Origin: Nakamurella silvestris | GTDB taxonomy: Bacteria; Actinomycetota; Actinomycetes; Mycobacteriales; Nakamurellaceae | Direction of reading: 5' to 3' | Assembly: GCA_003576535.1 (NCBI GenBank) | Contig: QXCQ01000251.1 | Span: forward strand, 1-36,740 | Length of the DNA: 36,740 bases | Part shown: piece after piece, positions 9,499 through 17,062 of the stretch | Position numbering within the stretch: the first letter of the stretch is position 1 | How the letters are laid out: the number at the start of each line of letters is the position of its first letter | The notes under the pieces: model-generated | The model's input: only the letters and a program-made list of their open reading frames with translations | The model's database searches: none | Told to the model about the DNA's origin: nothing | Program-made: the position numbers and the translations under genes

Positions 9499-10481
9499 CC
9501 CGCAGGCACTTCGATCCCTACGGCAACACCCTCGGCGGCGTCATCGGGACCTGGCCCGACCACAACCGCTACCTCAACCAACCCGCCAACGTCCCCTCCC
9601 TCGTCGACATGGGAGCACGCCTCTACGACCCCATACTCGGGCGATTCCTCAGCGACGACCCCATCCTCACCCCCTACAACCCAGAACAGAACAACGGCTA
9701 CAACTACGCCTATAACAACCCGCTCGCCCACCCCGACCCAACCGGGCTGTGGTCCGACGCCGCCGAAACCTGGCACTACAAGGACCATTTACAGACAACA
9801 GCCTCAACCGCTCTAACGGGGAAAGGACACGAACAAGACGACGCCGCCAGGATCTTCCTGGCAAGCCTGCCTGAAGAAGGGCACGATCCTATCGATTGGA
9901 AGGGAATCGGAAGCGCGGTAACGGGTTTCGTCGTCGGTGCCATCATCTTCACTGGCTGTGCCGCCGGAACAGCCTTCGTCGGGACGGTCGGATGTGGTGT
10001 AGTCGCCGGAGCCGCCGGGAGCGCGACAACCTCAACCCTCAATGGCAACGACATAGGCACCGTTGCCAAAGACGCAGCAACGGGCGGCTTATTCGGTGGA
10101 CTTTTCGCCGGCCTCGGATACGGTGCATCCAAGACAGCACAAGCGCTGAGACCCGCTACGCCTACTATCACGACCCCTGGGCTGCCGCAGGACGTTGCCG
10201 TCAATAAGATGGCTGCAGAAGCCGGTGGGACCGTGGGTTTCCGCTCGGACACGGCGCACATCTTCCGGAACGCAACAGGGCATCTCGCGGAAGACACTCC
10301 GGGAAATCGAGCAATCGTTCGTGGTGCTGTGAGGCCCGAGAATCTCAGGTCTACGGTTACTCTGGGGGAAGGCGGTATACTCGACAAGTATTTCCAAGAT
10401 CTTCCGGATGGCACTCAGGCATGGGCGGAAGTGCGCGAGGGATTCATTACCAACGGAGGCTTAAATGTCAAACCCCGATAG
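9426..10481 (+). CDS. RHS core, DPTGLW junction and C-terminal toxin (probable tRNase-type CdiA-CT module)
   Basis: This is the in-frame continuation of the RHS protein; 9426 is only the first ATG after the frameshift, and sense begins near 9180. It carries the RHS core (RHFDPYGNTLGG, MGARLYDPILGRFLSDDP, NGYNYAYNNPLAHPDPTGLW). After the conserved junction near 9752, residues about 140-240 form a Gly/Ala-rich hydrophobic stretch typical of the pretoxin/translocation part. The last 80 residues (10236-10478) are a compact toxin module with HIFRNATGHLAEDTPGNR and DGTQAWAEVREGFITNGG. That signature matches my memory of the CdiA C-terminal tRNase/BECR-fold RNase toxins; the pair of His residues in HIF and GHL and the Arg/Thr near the end are candidate catalytic residues. 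The match is unverified. The stop codon lies inside the next gene, a CdiI-type immunity candidate. Confidence 0.75.
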   Translation: MVFSDLNGTPLATIKITANGFTDLTRRHFDPYGNTLGGVIGTWPDHNRYLNQPANVPSLVDMGARLYDPILGRFLSDDPILTPYNPEQNNGYNYAYNNPLAHPDPTGLWSDAAETWHYKDHLQTTASTALTGKGHEQDDAARIFLASLPEEGHDPIDWKGIGSAVTGFVVGAIIFTGCAAGTAFVGTVGCGVVAGAAGSATTSTLNGNDIGTVAKDAATGGLFGGLFAGLGYGASKTAQALRPATPTITTPGLPQDVAVNKMAAEAGGTVGFRSDTAHIFRNATGHLAEDTPGNRAIVRGAVRPENLRSTVTLGEGGILDKYFQDLPDGTQAWAEVREGFITNGGLNVKPR

Positions 10482-10707
10482 CTCCCCAAATTCTCGGCTG
10501 GTGCTTTCTGAGCAAGAGGCTTTTCTTGCGATGGCAGAGTTCGTCTGGCAGTTTGCACGTAGGGCGGGTGACGACCTATTGACCCTACTTGGTGATATTG
10601 GGCTCGAGGCAGACGGAAATACCACAGATCCCGCTGTTTGGGAGGATTGGCTCGAGTGCGTGCGTCATGTCAAAGCAGGCCTCCCGTCCCGCCGAGAGAA
10701 GGGTTAA
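10465..10707 (+). CDS. Probable cognate immunity protein, CdiI-type
   Basis: This 80-residue acidic protein begins inside the last 17 bases of the toxin frame, the usual arrangement of toxin and immunity gene. GGAGG at 10456-10460 (ACGGAGGC) lies 4-8 bases upstream of the ATG. Its body (SEQEAFLAMAEFVWQF, DDLLTLLGDIGLEADG, DPAVWEDWLECV) matches my memory of a CdiI immunity family (Pfam CdiI_3) known to be partnered with tRNase-type CdiA toxins like the one upstream. Such proteins bind and block the toxin in the cytoplasm of the producing cell. Family naming is from memory; the role is further supported by position, size and overlap. If the upstream frameshift is real, this gene may now serve only to protect against siblings. 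Confidence 0.7.
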   Translation: MSNPDSSPNSRLVLSEQEAFLAMAEFVWQFARRAGDDLLTLLGDIGLEADGNTTDPAVWEDWLECVRHVKAGLPSRREKG

Positions 10708-10722
10708 GATTAAGCGCGATCT

Positions 10723-10736
10723 CGTGCATATGCACG
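10723..10736. repeat. 14-bp perfect palindrome CGTGCATATGCACG
   Basis: CGTGCATATGCACG is its own reverse complement and lies 15 bp after the CdiI-type gene, in the 249-bp spacer before the DUF4304-like array. It could be a transcription-factor site for the array or chance. The rest of the spacer (10737-10956) shows no convincing gene. Confidence 0.5.
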
Positions 10737-10956
10737 TAAGAATCGACGGCCTTTGACGCCTTTACACCGCGTCCCTTGCGTTTCCAGAGATATTGCGAAT
10801 CTGGAGAGTCCAAATTTGTCGCGAGGAGCCAGAGGGGCAAGGAGGTGCTAGCTGCAATGTATTTGAGACTTTGGAGCAGCCGTCATCGGCACGGGCCTGT
10901 TCGAAAGTCTGGAATGTATAGTTGCATGCTAGAGCGGGATGTGAAGGAGAATGTAC

Positions 10957-11595
10957 GTGGCCTCGGAACTGGACATCTTCATCAATCAAACCTTCACTGA
11001 CATACTGAGCAGCCGAGGGTTCAAGAAGCGTGGGCGAACATACCGACTGACCTCCCCAGCTGGAGATCAGATCCTGTTCAATATAAGTAGTGACGCCTTA
11101 CAGGGCACAGTGCAGTACTTTGTACTGACGGTAGCAGTGACCCCACTGATCATGTTGGACTACTACCACCACACTTTAGGGTCACCGATCAATAGACCTC
11201 TAAGAGTATCCGACTGGGTCGCAACGTCAAATATTCTCGCACCATCTGGTCAATATTCGAGGAACGCAACTATCGACTGGCCCTTCAAAGGCGTGACGGA
11301 GTCTGCCGAAACTGCGACTGAGATTCGAAGAATATTAACCGGTGGAATATTGGATTACCTCTGTAGTCTATTGGATCGACGCTCCTTGCTCTCGCTGACC
11401 CGAGCGGAAGCAGGTTCTTCGGATGAGTGGGCACTGCTTTGGAGTACCTTCAACTCGACTGTGGCGAGCATATTGCTGCTAATCCAAGACGGCCCCTCAG
11501 ATGAACTGGCTACAGCGTTGCGACAAGCAAAGATCAAAGGTTACAATCAAACTTTCGAGTGGGCCAGATCCTATCTGGACCGCCATCCCCGCTAG
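10957..11595 (+). CDS. DUF4304-like putative immunity protein, copy 1 of 3
   Basis: The start is set at GTG 10957, six bases after AAGGAGA and aligned with the starts of the two sister copies. An ATG at 10951 abuts the ribosome binding site and is unlikely. The 212-residue protein opens with ASELDIFINQTFTDILSSRG, followed by GFKKRGRTYRLTSP, resembling the N-terminal signature of DUF4304 proteins, which occur often among toxin-immunity clusters. It is predicted cytoplasmic, with no signal or membrane segment. Copies 1-3 are nearly the same for about the first 80 residues (FVLTVA, IMLDYYHHTL) and diverge after that. Base composition is much more AT-rich than the RHS gene. Function as an immunity protein is inference from location behind an RHS toxin and from tandem paralogy. 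Confidence 0.75.
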   Translation: MASELDIFINQTFTDILSSRGFKKRGRTYRLTSPAGDQILFNISSDALQGTVQYFVLTVAVTPLIMLDYYHHTLGSPINRPLRVSDWVATSNILAPSGQYSRNATIDWPFKGVTESAETATEIRRILTGGILDYLCSLLDRRSLLSLTRAEAGSSDEWALLWSTFNSTVASILLLIQDGPSDELATALRQAKIKGYNQTFEWARSYLDRHPR

Positions 11596-11628
11596 ACCTT
11601 TATTTGGACCGAAAGAGGACTAATATCG

Positions 11629-12267
11629 TTGGCCTGGCAGCTAGACATCTTCATCAATCAAACCTTCAACGACCTACTAGGCAGTCGAGGCTTCAAGAAG
11701 CGCGGGCGAACATACCGACTAACCTCCCCAACCGGAGACCAAGTTCTGTTCAATATCAGCAGTAACCCACGACAAGGCACAGTACAATACTTCGTACTAA
11801 CAGTAGCAATTGCGCCAATAATCATGCTTGACTACTACCACCACACCCTGCACTCACCACTTAACCGACAACTGAGCATGTCTGACTGGATCGCAACCTC
11901 CCACATCGCCTCTCCACAGAAACCTTACTCCACGTACGTACCTATGTACTGGTCATTTGATGGTGAAGCCGAGTCAATTGAAGTCTCAAAAATGATCCAA
12001 GAAAGACTAAGCGATGGCCTGCTAAGTCGAATTATTGGTCTTTTGGACAGGCGTTCCCTGCTTGCGCTGGCCCGACAAGACAGGGGGAACCGGTGCGAGT
12101 GGGCTCTACCCTGGAATAGGTTAAATACCATCTCGGCCGAAATACTGCTCCTTGTCCAGGATGGTCAATCAGACGAACTACATGCCGCCATGCTCGAAGC
12201 GGAAAAGAAAGGTTTCTACGAGATCATCGACTGGGCTAATTCGTACCTGGGCCGGCATCCTCATTAG
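11629..12267 (+). CDS. DUF4304-like putative immunity protein, copy 2 of 3
   Basis: It starts at TTG 11629, eight bases after AAAGAGGA; the TTG aligns with the GTG and ATG starts of the sister copies, and no in-frame ATG/GTG fits better. It has 212 residues and shares LDIFINQTFNDLLGSRG, GFKKRGRTYRLTSP and IMLDYYHHTL with its neighbours. It is closest to copy 3 through HIASPQK and STYVPMYWSF, which copy 1 lacks. It lies 33 bp after copy 1 and 30 bp before copy 3, so the three probably form one transcript. The weak TTG start suggests lower output than the outer copies. Role as immunity protein is inferred. Confidence 0.72.
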   Translation: MAWQLDIFINQTFNDLLGSRGFKKRGRTYRLTSPTGDQVLFNISSNPRQGTVQYFVLTVAIAPIIMLDYYHHTLHSPLNRQLSMSDWIATSHIASPQKPYSTYVPMYWSFDGEAESIEVSKMIQERLSDGLLSRIIGLLDRRSLLALARQDRGNRCEWALPWNRLNTISAEILLLVQDGQSDELHAAMLEAEKKGFYEIIDWANSYLGRHPH

Positions 12268-12297
12268 GCCTTGCGTTTGAATTCAAGGAGGACGTAC

Positions 12298-12927
12298 ATG
12301 GCCTCGGAATTGGATACCTTTATCAATAAAACTTTCACTGATATGCTGGGCCGCCGAGGGTTCAAGAAGAGTGGACGAACGTACCGACTGACCTCCCCAA
12401 CCGGGGACCAGATCCAGTTCAACATACGCCCTGAAGCACGCCAGGGCCCGATGCAATATTTTGTACTGACGGTAGCAGTTACACCGATAATTATGCTGGA
12501 CTACTACCACCACACCCTGGGCTTGGCCCTGAATCGACAGCTAGGTCTGTCGGACTGGTTCGTAACTTCTCACATAGCATCTCCGCAAAAACGTCACTCT
12601 ACGTATGTGCCAATGTATTGGTCATTCGAGGGGGAAGTTGAATCTGTCGAAGTTTCAAATCTAATTCGTGAGAGACTTTGCGCTGGACTGCTTGACAACA
12701 TTACCAGCCTCCTGGACAGACGAGCGCTACTATCGCTGATACGAGAGGGCCCGGATACATGGTTGTTGCCTTGGATAGGTTACGAAGGCGTAAAAGGTGA
12801 AATTCTAATTCTTATTCAAGGCGGCCCCTCCCTTGAACTGAACAAAGCTATCCGTCAAGCGGAAGCGGAGGGTGACGAGAAGATTGTCGACTGGGCCAAG
12901 TCATACCTGGACCGTCATTCAGACTGA
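12298..12927 (+). CDS. DUF4304-like putative immunity protein, copy 3 of 3
   Basis: ATG 12298 follows AAGGAGG at a spacing of about 7 bases, the best ribosome binding site of the three copies, and aligns with the sister starts. It has 209 residues: ASELDTFINKTFTDMLGRRG, GFKKSGRTYRLTSP, IMLDYYHHTL, then a region shared with copy 2 (STYVPMYWSFEGEVES). The C-terminal third differs most, and a few residues are missing compared with the others around the RALLSL segment. It has no signal peptide. The three genes look like successive duplications with a constant N-terminal half and a variable C-terminal half. Confidence 0.75.
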   Translation: MASELDTFINKTFTDMLGRRGFKKSGRTYRLTSPTGDQIQFNIRPEARQGPMQYFVLTVAVTPIIMLDYYHHTLGLALNRQLGLSDWFVTSHIASPQKRHSTYVPMYWSFEGEVESVEVSNLIRERLCAGLLDNITSLLDRRALLSLIREGPDTWLLPWIGYEGVKGEILILIQGGPSLELNKAIRQAEAEGDEKIVDWAKSYLDRHSD

Positions 12928-13026
12928 AGTGATCACGGGCTCCTTCAGTTAAGCTAAGTCAATTTGTCCTGGGCCGTATGGCCTGCCGATTAGCAGCATA
13001 CTTGTCATTTGGAAGAGGTGTTTCTC

Positions 13027-13509
13027 ATGGGTCTGTGGGCAACCTACGTGGTTTGTCGCACCGGGTCGGATCTGGCCGAGGTCTCCGCGATCACGGAGCG
13101 CTCGGAGGGGTTGGACTGGTCCGATGAGCGGCCTGGGTCCTGGAAAATCGGACAATACCTGGGTCACGAGCTGACGGCCGATTCGGATGACCTGCTTCTC
13201 GACCTCACGGCAGAGACCGGGGCACCAGCCTTGTTGGCACATGTCATGGACAGCAACGCCGCGGTCGTACAGGGGTGCGATCCTGGTGGCGGCGTCTGGC
13301 AGGCCGGCTTGGCGGTGTTCGAGGATTTTGAGTACTACCTGTCCCCGGCGGAGGCGGCGGATATGGCCTACGCATGGGGATTGACCGCCGGCCTCACCCC
13401 TCATCGTGGACAACTTTTGGAAGTGTTCAACACCCCGGGCCCGCACCCGGACGTTCGCGAACCACTTTCCGCTTTGTTCGCCGCGCTAGGCCTCCCTGAG
13501 GGTGGATGA
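13027..13509 (+). CDS. Hypothetical protein in the immunity-type cluster
   Basis: ATG 13027 follows GGAAGAGG at 8 bases; a TTG start at 13009 would overlap that site. The 160-residue acidic protein (MGLWATYVVCRTGSDL, SWKIGQYLGHEL, DFEYYLSPAEAADMAYAWGL) has no signal peptide or membrane segment. I do not recognise a family. GC content returns to the genome level here, unlike the three genes before it. Small size, acidic character and position in a run of probable immunity genes make an immunity or toxin-binding role plausible, but that is inference. The 279 bp downstream (13510-13788) hold only a dubious 59-codon frame. Confidence 0.65.
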   Translation: MGLWATYVVCRTGSDLAEVSAITERSEGLDWSDERPGSWKIGQYLGHELTADSDDLLLDLTAETGAPALLAHVMDSNAAVVQGCDPGGGVWQAGLAVFEDFEYYLSPAEAADMAYAWGLTAGLTPHRGQLLEVFNTPGPHPDVREPLSALFAALGLPEGG

Positions 13510-13788
13510 AGGAGGTGCACCAACGACCGCCCCGAGGTCGGGATTCTGCCCGATCATGCAGCCTGAGACCTGAGTATCCGCGCGGTGTTCAAAAGGAGAC
13601 GACGACCTGTACCCGGCAAGAATCTTGAACACCGTCTGCTCGACGGCGAGAAACCGCTACTGACCCGCTGTTCCATCGCCCGGTTGGGACTTGCGAGCCC
13701 TCAGGACGCGACCCTGACGGACCTGCACTTCGGCCGCTTGATCAGACGGCATCTACGATCATGATCCAATACCCACCCTGGAGCACAC

Positions 13789-15006
13789 GTGTCCTATGAC
13801 CTGCAGATCTATTCAGCGCAGGGGCTGTCCGCCGAGGAACTTCGGGGCTTGCTGACCAGCACCGGCCTCAGCGTCGAGGACTCATCCGGGCCCTCCACAG
13901 AGGCGTGGACGGTGGTGCGTGGAGCGAAGCGCAAATACTCATTCACGCTGGCGCTCCCGGTCAGCATTGAGCCGGAGGACGTCCCAGGCGAGGTGACAGG
14001 GGCTGCACTCGACGTGTCGTACTTCTACGAGCTGTTGGTCGAAGGCTCGTCGGCGACCGAGGTTCCGCACGCAGTCAGATTCGGCCGCTGTCTCGCCGAA
14101 GCAACGAACGGGGTTCTGCTGGACCAGCAGAACGACAAAATATGGAGTCGAAGGAAGCTGCGTCAGGTTCCCCGTGTCGACAGCGGGGTTGTGTCCACAG
14201 TTGAGGTGCGCTGGTATGTCCGAACCGCGGACGAAGTCGGCACTGCAGCCGACGCTTGGTTGAAGCTTGTACGCCGGCACCTACCGGAGGCGCTTCCCCG
14301 GCGATACGGAACATTCGAGCCGCTGGGCCATAAGCTCGAGGAGGACGGACCTGACGCGTTCGTGCGGTTCGTCCGTGAAGCCGACAATACCGTCTTCTTC
14401 AAGGGCACCAAGCCGGTCACGGACGGATCACTCGTTGCCGGCCCAACGTGCGCCGGCACGATGCAGGCTCACGACCTGACGCTCCTCGCCGATCCGCTCG
14501 CCGAAGTGCCATGGCGCACCTCCTTCCGGCGTCTCTTCGTCGAATTCGCGGAGAGCGTCGACGCTGTGCTGGCCACTGCCGAAGTCGTTCGCAACGTGCA
14601 CTGGTCCGGTCGCAGCCTCGGATACGACGGCAACACTGAGCGCGCGACGTACGTCGCCCCACGCGGTAACTGGGAAGGTCTGCCTCCCTACCCCGTTTGG
14701 TGGGCATGGTTCGGTCACGAGTACACGCAGCTGGTCCGCGAACACCTGCCGGCGGACCAGGTCGAAGTCCGAGGCACCGGCCTGTTTCACTGGCGCTCCG
14801 ACGCTCCCGCTGACCGCGACAGCCTGAAGGCTCAGTTGCAACCGCATCGCGAAGAGCCCAGAGGTCGGCTGTTTCGCCGCAAACAGGATCGGCCGTCGGC
14901 AACGTGGCTGCCTGCCGAACTACTGGCAACTGAAGATCGAAGCGATCCGAACCTCTACAACCCGCTGCTCATCCGGGCACAGGTCAGACCCGCCTCGCTG
15001 AGCTGA
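13789..15006 (+). CDS. Hypothetical cytoplasmic protein (MSYDLQIYS type)
   Basis: This 405-residue protein starts at GTG 13789 (MSYDLQIYSAQGLSAEELRG). That opening motif occurs in conserved hypothetical proteins that I cannot name more precisely. It has no signal peptide, membrane segment or catalytic motif that I can see; it is rich in acidic residues and tryptophans (VWWAWFGHEYTQL, GLFHWRSDAP). Codon use is typical of the window. It sits alone between a decayed spacer and a convergent lipoprotein gene. It could be a long immunity-type protein like its neighbours, but there is no direct evidence. Confidence 0.65.
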   Translation: MSYDLQIYSAQGLSAEELRGLLTSTGLSVEDSSGPSTEAWTVVRGAKRKYSFTLALPVSIEPEDVPGEVTGAALDVSYFYELLVEGSSATEVPHAVRFGRCLAEATNGVLLDQQNDKIWSRRKLRQVPRVDSGVVSTVEVRWYVRTADEVGTAADAWLKLVRRHLPEALPRRYGTFEPLGHKLEEDGPDAFVRFVREADNTVFFKGTKPVTDGSLVAGPTCAGTMQAHDLTLLADPLAEVPWRTSFRRLFVEFAESVDAVLATAEVVRNVHWSGRSLGYDGNTERATYVAPRGNWEGLPPYPVWWAWFGHEYTQLVREHLPADQVEVRGTGLFHWRSDAPADRDSLKAQLQPHREEPRGRLFRRKQDRPSATWLPAELLATEDRSDPNLYNPLLIRAQVRPASLS

Positions 15007-15421
15007 GCACTGAACAATTGCCCTCACGTTGACCTGGACACCCACCTGCCTCTCGGCGGCTGCCGGGGTACGCGCGATCGCACCAAGGAGCAAATGGTCG
15101 CGGGGAGAGCGACGCTCGTCGGCTGCTGTTTTCGGGCGCTGGATGGCGACGATGCGTAGGCGCGACTCTCAGCTCCTGAACGATGCCCGGGGAGTCCGCC
15201 GGTACCCGCACCGAACGGACAAGTTCGGAGTGGATCCACCGGCACCCATCAGCTTGCTCTTCGCGGATGCCAACCACGCAAGTCAGCATCTCCGTAGCCA
15301 CCGCCACCGGCGGCAACATCAGCACCATCACCCGCGCCTCTTCGACTCCTTCGGCTGGACCCATAACGGATCTTCTGGCAGCCAAGCGCGCTCATGGCGA
15401 ACGCGGCCGTGGCGGAGACGA
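15007..15421. other. Intergenic region, nothing recognised
   Basis: These 415 bp separate two convergent genes. Several overlapping open frames exist on both strands, but none has a ribosome binding site together with protein-like composition, and no convincing terminator hairpin was found. Confidence 0.4.
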
Positions 15422-16294
15422 TCAGTTGCCCTCGCCCCAGGCGAACGGGTTCTTCTCGGTCCCGACGGTTGGTGCGAGCTTGTCGAGCAGGTCGGATGCG
15501 GCGAGGGTGGAGTTTTCTGGGTCTGTCCAGTTGAGGAAGGTGCTCAGGTACTGGGGGTTGATGGTTGTGCCTGCCGGTTTGCCGAGGTCGAGCACGCACA
15601 GAGTGGTGCGGAAGCAGCTCGGGGTTCCGTCGTTGTTGGCGCTGGGTGTCAGCAGGAACAGGTACTGACCGCTGAAATCGAATTGCTTGACCTGGTCGGC
15701 TGTGACCGCTCCTAACCCGCGGTACAGGAGGAGGTCGACGGTATCGGTGGTCCATTTGCCGGCAGCCGCGTCCACCCGGATGGTCAGCTTGGTGTAGTGC
15801 GCATCGAGTTGATGCCCGATCGCGGCGGCTTCCTCCGCGGTGTTTGCTGGTTCAACCGGCCCGTCCTGGACATCGATGACTTCACCCAGGACCACCCCCC
15901 GGGCTTGGGCGAACAGGTCCTCGTAGCTGTCCGGTCTGGGGAAATCCTGTGGGGACGTGGCGACGTCGCCGTGCAGCGACCAGAACGTCATTCCAGGTCT
16001 ACCCACCATGTCGACACCAATTCGCGGGTCGTCCGCCCACATACGACCTGCCAACTCAGAGGGGCTCAGTGATTCGGGGTTGTCGAACGACGAGGGGGGA
16101 GTTGAGAACGGTGGAGATGGCGTGCCACCAGTCGTGGTCGAGGAGGATCCGGTGGGCGAGATCGTCAATGACTGGGTGGCGGCCGTCGTGGGCTCATTTG
16201 GCGGTGAACCGGGGTCAGTGCCTGGCGCTGCGCACGCCGTACCCATGGCCGTGACAACTGCAATGAGGGGCAGTGACCAGTTTCGAAGGCGCAT
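15422..16294 (-). CDS. Probable secreted lipoprotein of unknown function
   Basis: ATG 16294 follows GGAAGAGGA on the minus strand. The 290-residue product begins MRLRNWSLPLIAVVTAM and then GTAC, a lipobox-like but imperfect site, so Cys about 21 would be the lipidated residue. A Pro/Ser/Thr-rich linker (about 22-70) leads to a globular domain with DSYEDLFAQARGVVLGEVIDV and later CFRTTLCVLDLGK, which may carry a disulfide. This outline (a beta-rich domain starting near GEVIDVQDG) is seen in many actinobacterial exported proteins without known function. It lies downstream of the barstar-like gene on the same strand, 135 bp away, so co-transcription is possible. Confidence 0.7.
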   Translation of the reverse strand: MRLRNWSLPLIAVVTAMGTACAAPGTDPGSPPNEPTTAATQSLTISPTGSSSTTTGGTPSPPFSTPPSSFDNPESLSPSELAGRMWADDPRIGVDMVGRPGMTFWSLHGDVATSPQDFPRPDSYEDLFAQARGVVLGEVIDVQDGPVEPANTAEEAAAIGHQLDAHYTKLTIRVDAAAGKWTTDTVDLLLYRGLGAVTADQVKQFDFSGQYLFLLTPSANNDGTPSCFRTTLCVLDLGKPAGTTINPQYLSTFLNWTDPENSTLAASDLLDKLAPTVGTEKNPFAWGEGN

Positions 16295-16429
16295 GAATTC
16301 CTCTTCCGTAACGAACGTCCATTTGGAGTTTGACGTTTCCGGTTGGTTCCACCATGTCGGGGTCGACCCTCAGGCATGATTTCCCCGCCGTGGACCCGGT
16401 CCTTTCGATCACCTGGCGGGGGCATTGAG

Positions 16430-17062
16430 TCAATGCTCCCGCGCGCCGTTCAACCGCTCTTCGGTATTCCATTCGGGTCGCCGCCCGCCTAGAGGCGGCA
16501 GGTCGAACTGGGCGTCGTCCGACTGCAATAAACACATCATCCTCCGGCCGATGAGTGCCGCGCCGCGACATCGATCCGCGATGATGTCCAGAACATGGAC
16601 TGCAGCGCCTTGGCTGCTCAATACATCGAAGTGACGCAGGACGAGTACCAATCCCGCAGCGTCTGTCTTGACTCCGTAGTCCCCTGCGGCGACGTCTCGT
16701 AAGCAGTCGTTCAGAGCATCGAGGTTGTGGCCGAAGTACTCGGGGAACCTCAGCTCAACGGCGAATCGATCGATAAGTTCTGTGATGTCCCGGCTCTCAC
16801 TCGCGTCGAGATCCACGAGCTGATACCCATGCGCGTCGAGCCAACTCAACGTCCTGGCAAGGACGTTCTCATCCCAGAACTTCGTGACAAAGCCGTTCAT
16901 GACCAGAGGGTAGGCGACGTCGTTGTTGATCTCGTCGTCCGAATAGAAGGCAGCCACATCTATTGTTACCAGATGAACACGTCCTTGCGCACTTAGGCCA
17001 GCAGTGCATGTCAAGACGGCCGCGATGCTGCGTGTCTCAGGTACTAGCCGGTCCATTCGCAT
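16430..17062 (-). CDS. Barstar-family (ribonuclease inhibitor) protein
   Basis: The C-terminal part carries the barstar signature: DITELIDRFAVELRFPEYFG, then HNLDALNDCLRD, then a hydrophobic strand (LVLVLRHFDVL). Barstar binds barnase-type RNases and blocks their active site; stand-alone homologues act as immunity proteins in polymorphic-toxin clusters. No barnase-like gene is nearby. The start is uncertain: homology begins around VTIDVAAFYSDDEINND near 16970, and the preceding 30 residues are not typical of the family. I set 17062 (an ATG, MRMDRL) as a compromise. It lies at the far end of the immunity-type cluster, on the opposite strand to most of it. Confidence 0.7.
   Translation of the reverse strand: MRMDRLVPETRSIAAVLTCTAGLSAQGRVHLVTIDVAAFYSDDEINNDVAYPLVMNGFVTKFWDENVLARTLSWLDAHGYQLVDLDASESRDITELIDRFAVELRFPEYFGHNLDALNDCLRDVAAGDYGVKTDAAGLVLVLRHFDVLSSQGAAVHVLDIIADRCRGAALIGRRMMCLLQSDDAQFDLPPLGGRRPEWNTEERLNGAREH

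Noticed and set aside
10776-11000. Plus-strand frame in the spacer before the DUF4304-like array
   Set aside because: Overlaps the first paralogue in another frame; no ribosome binding site.
13585-13764. 59-codon plus-strand frame (VFKRRRRPVPGKNLEH...)
   Set aside because: No ribosome binding site, odd composition and no family; it could be a decayed fragment but is not supported.
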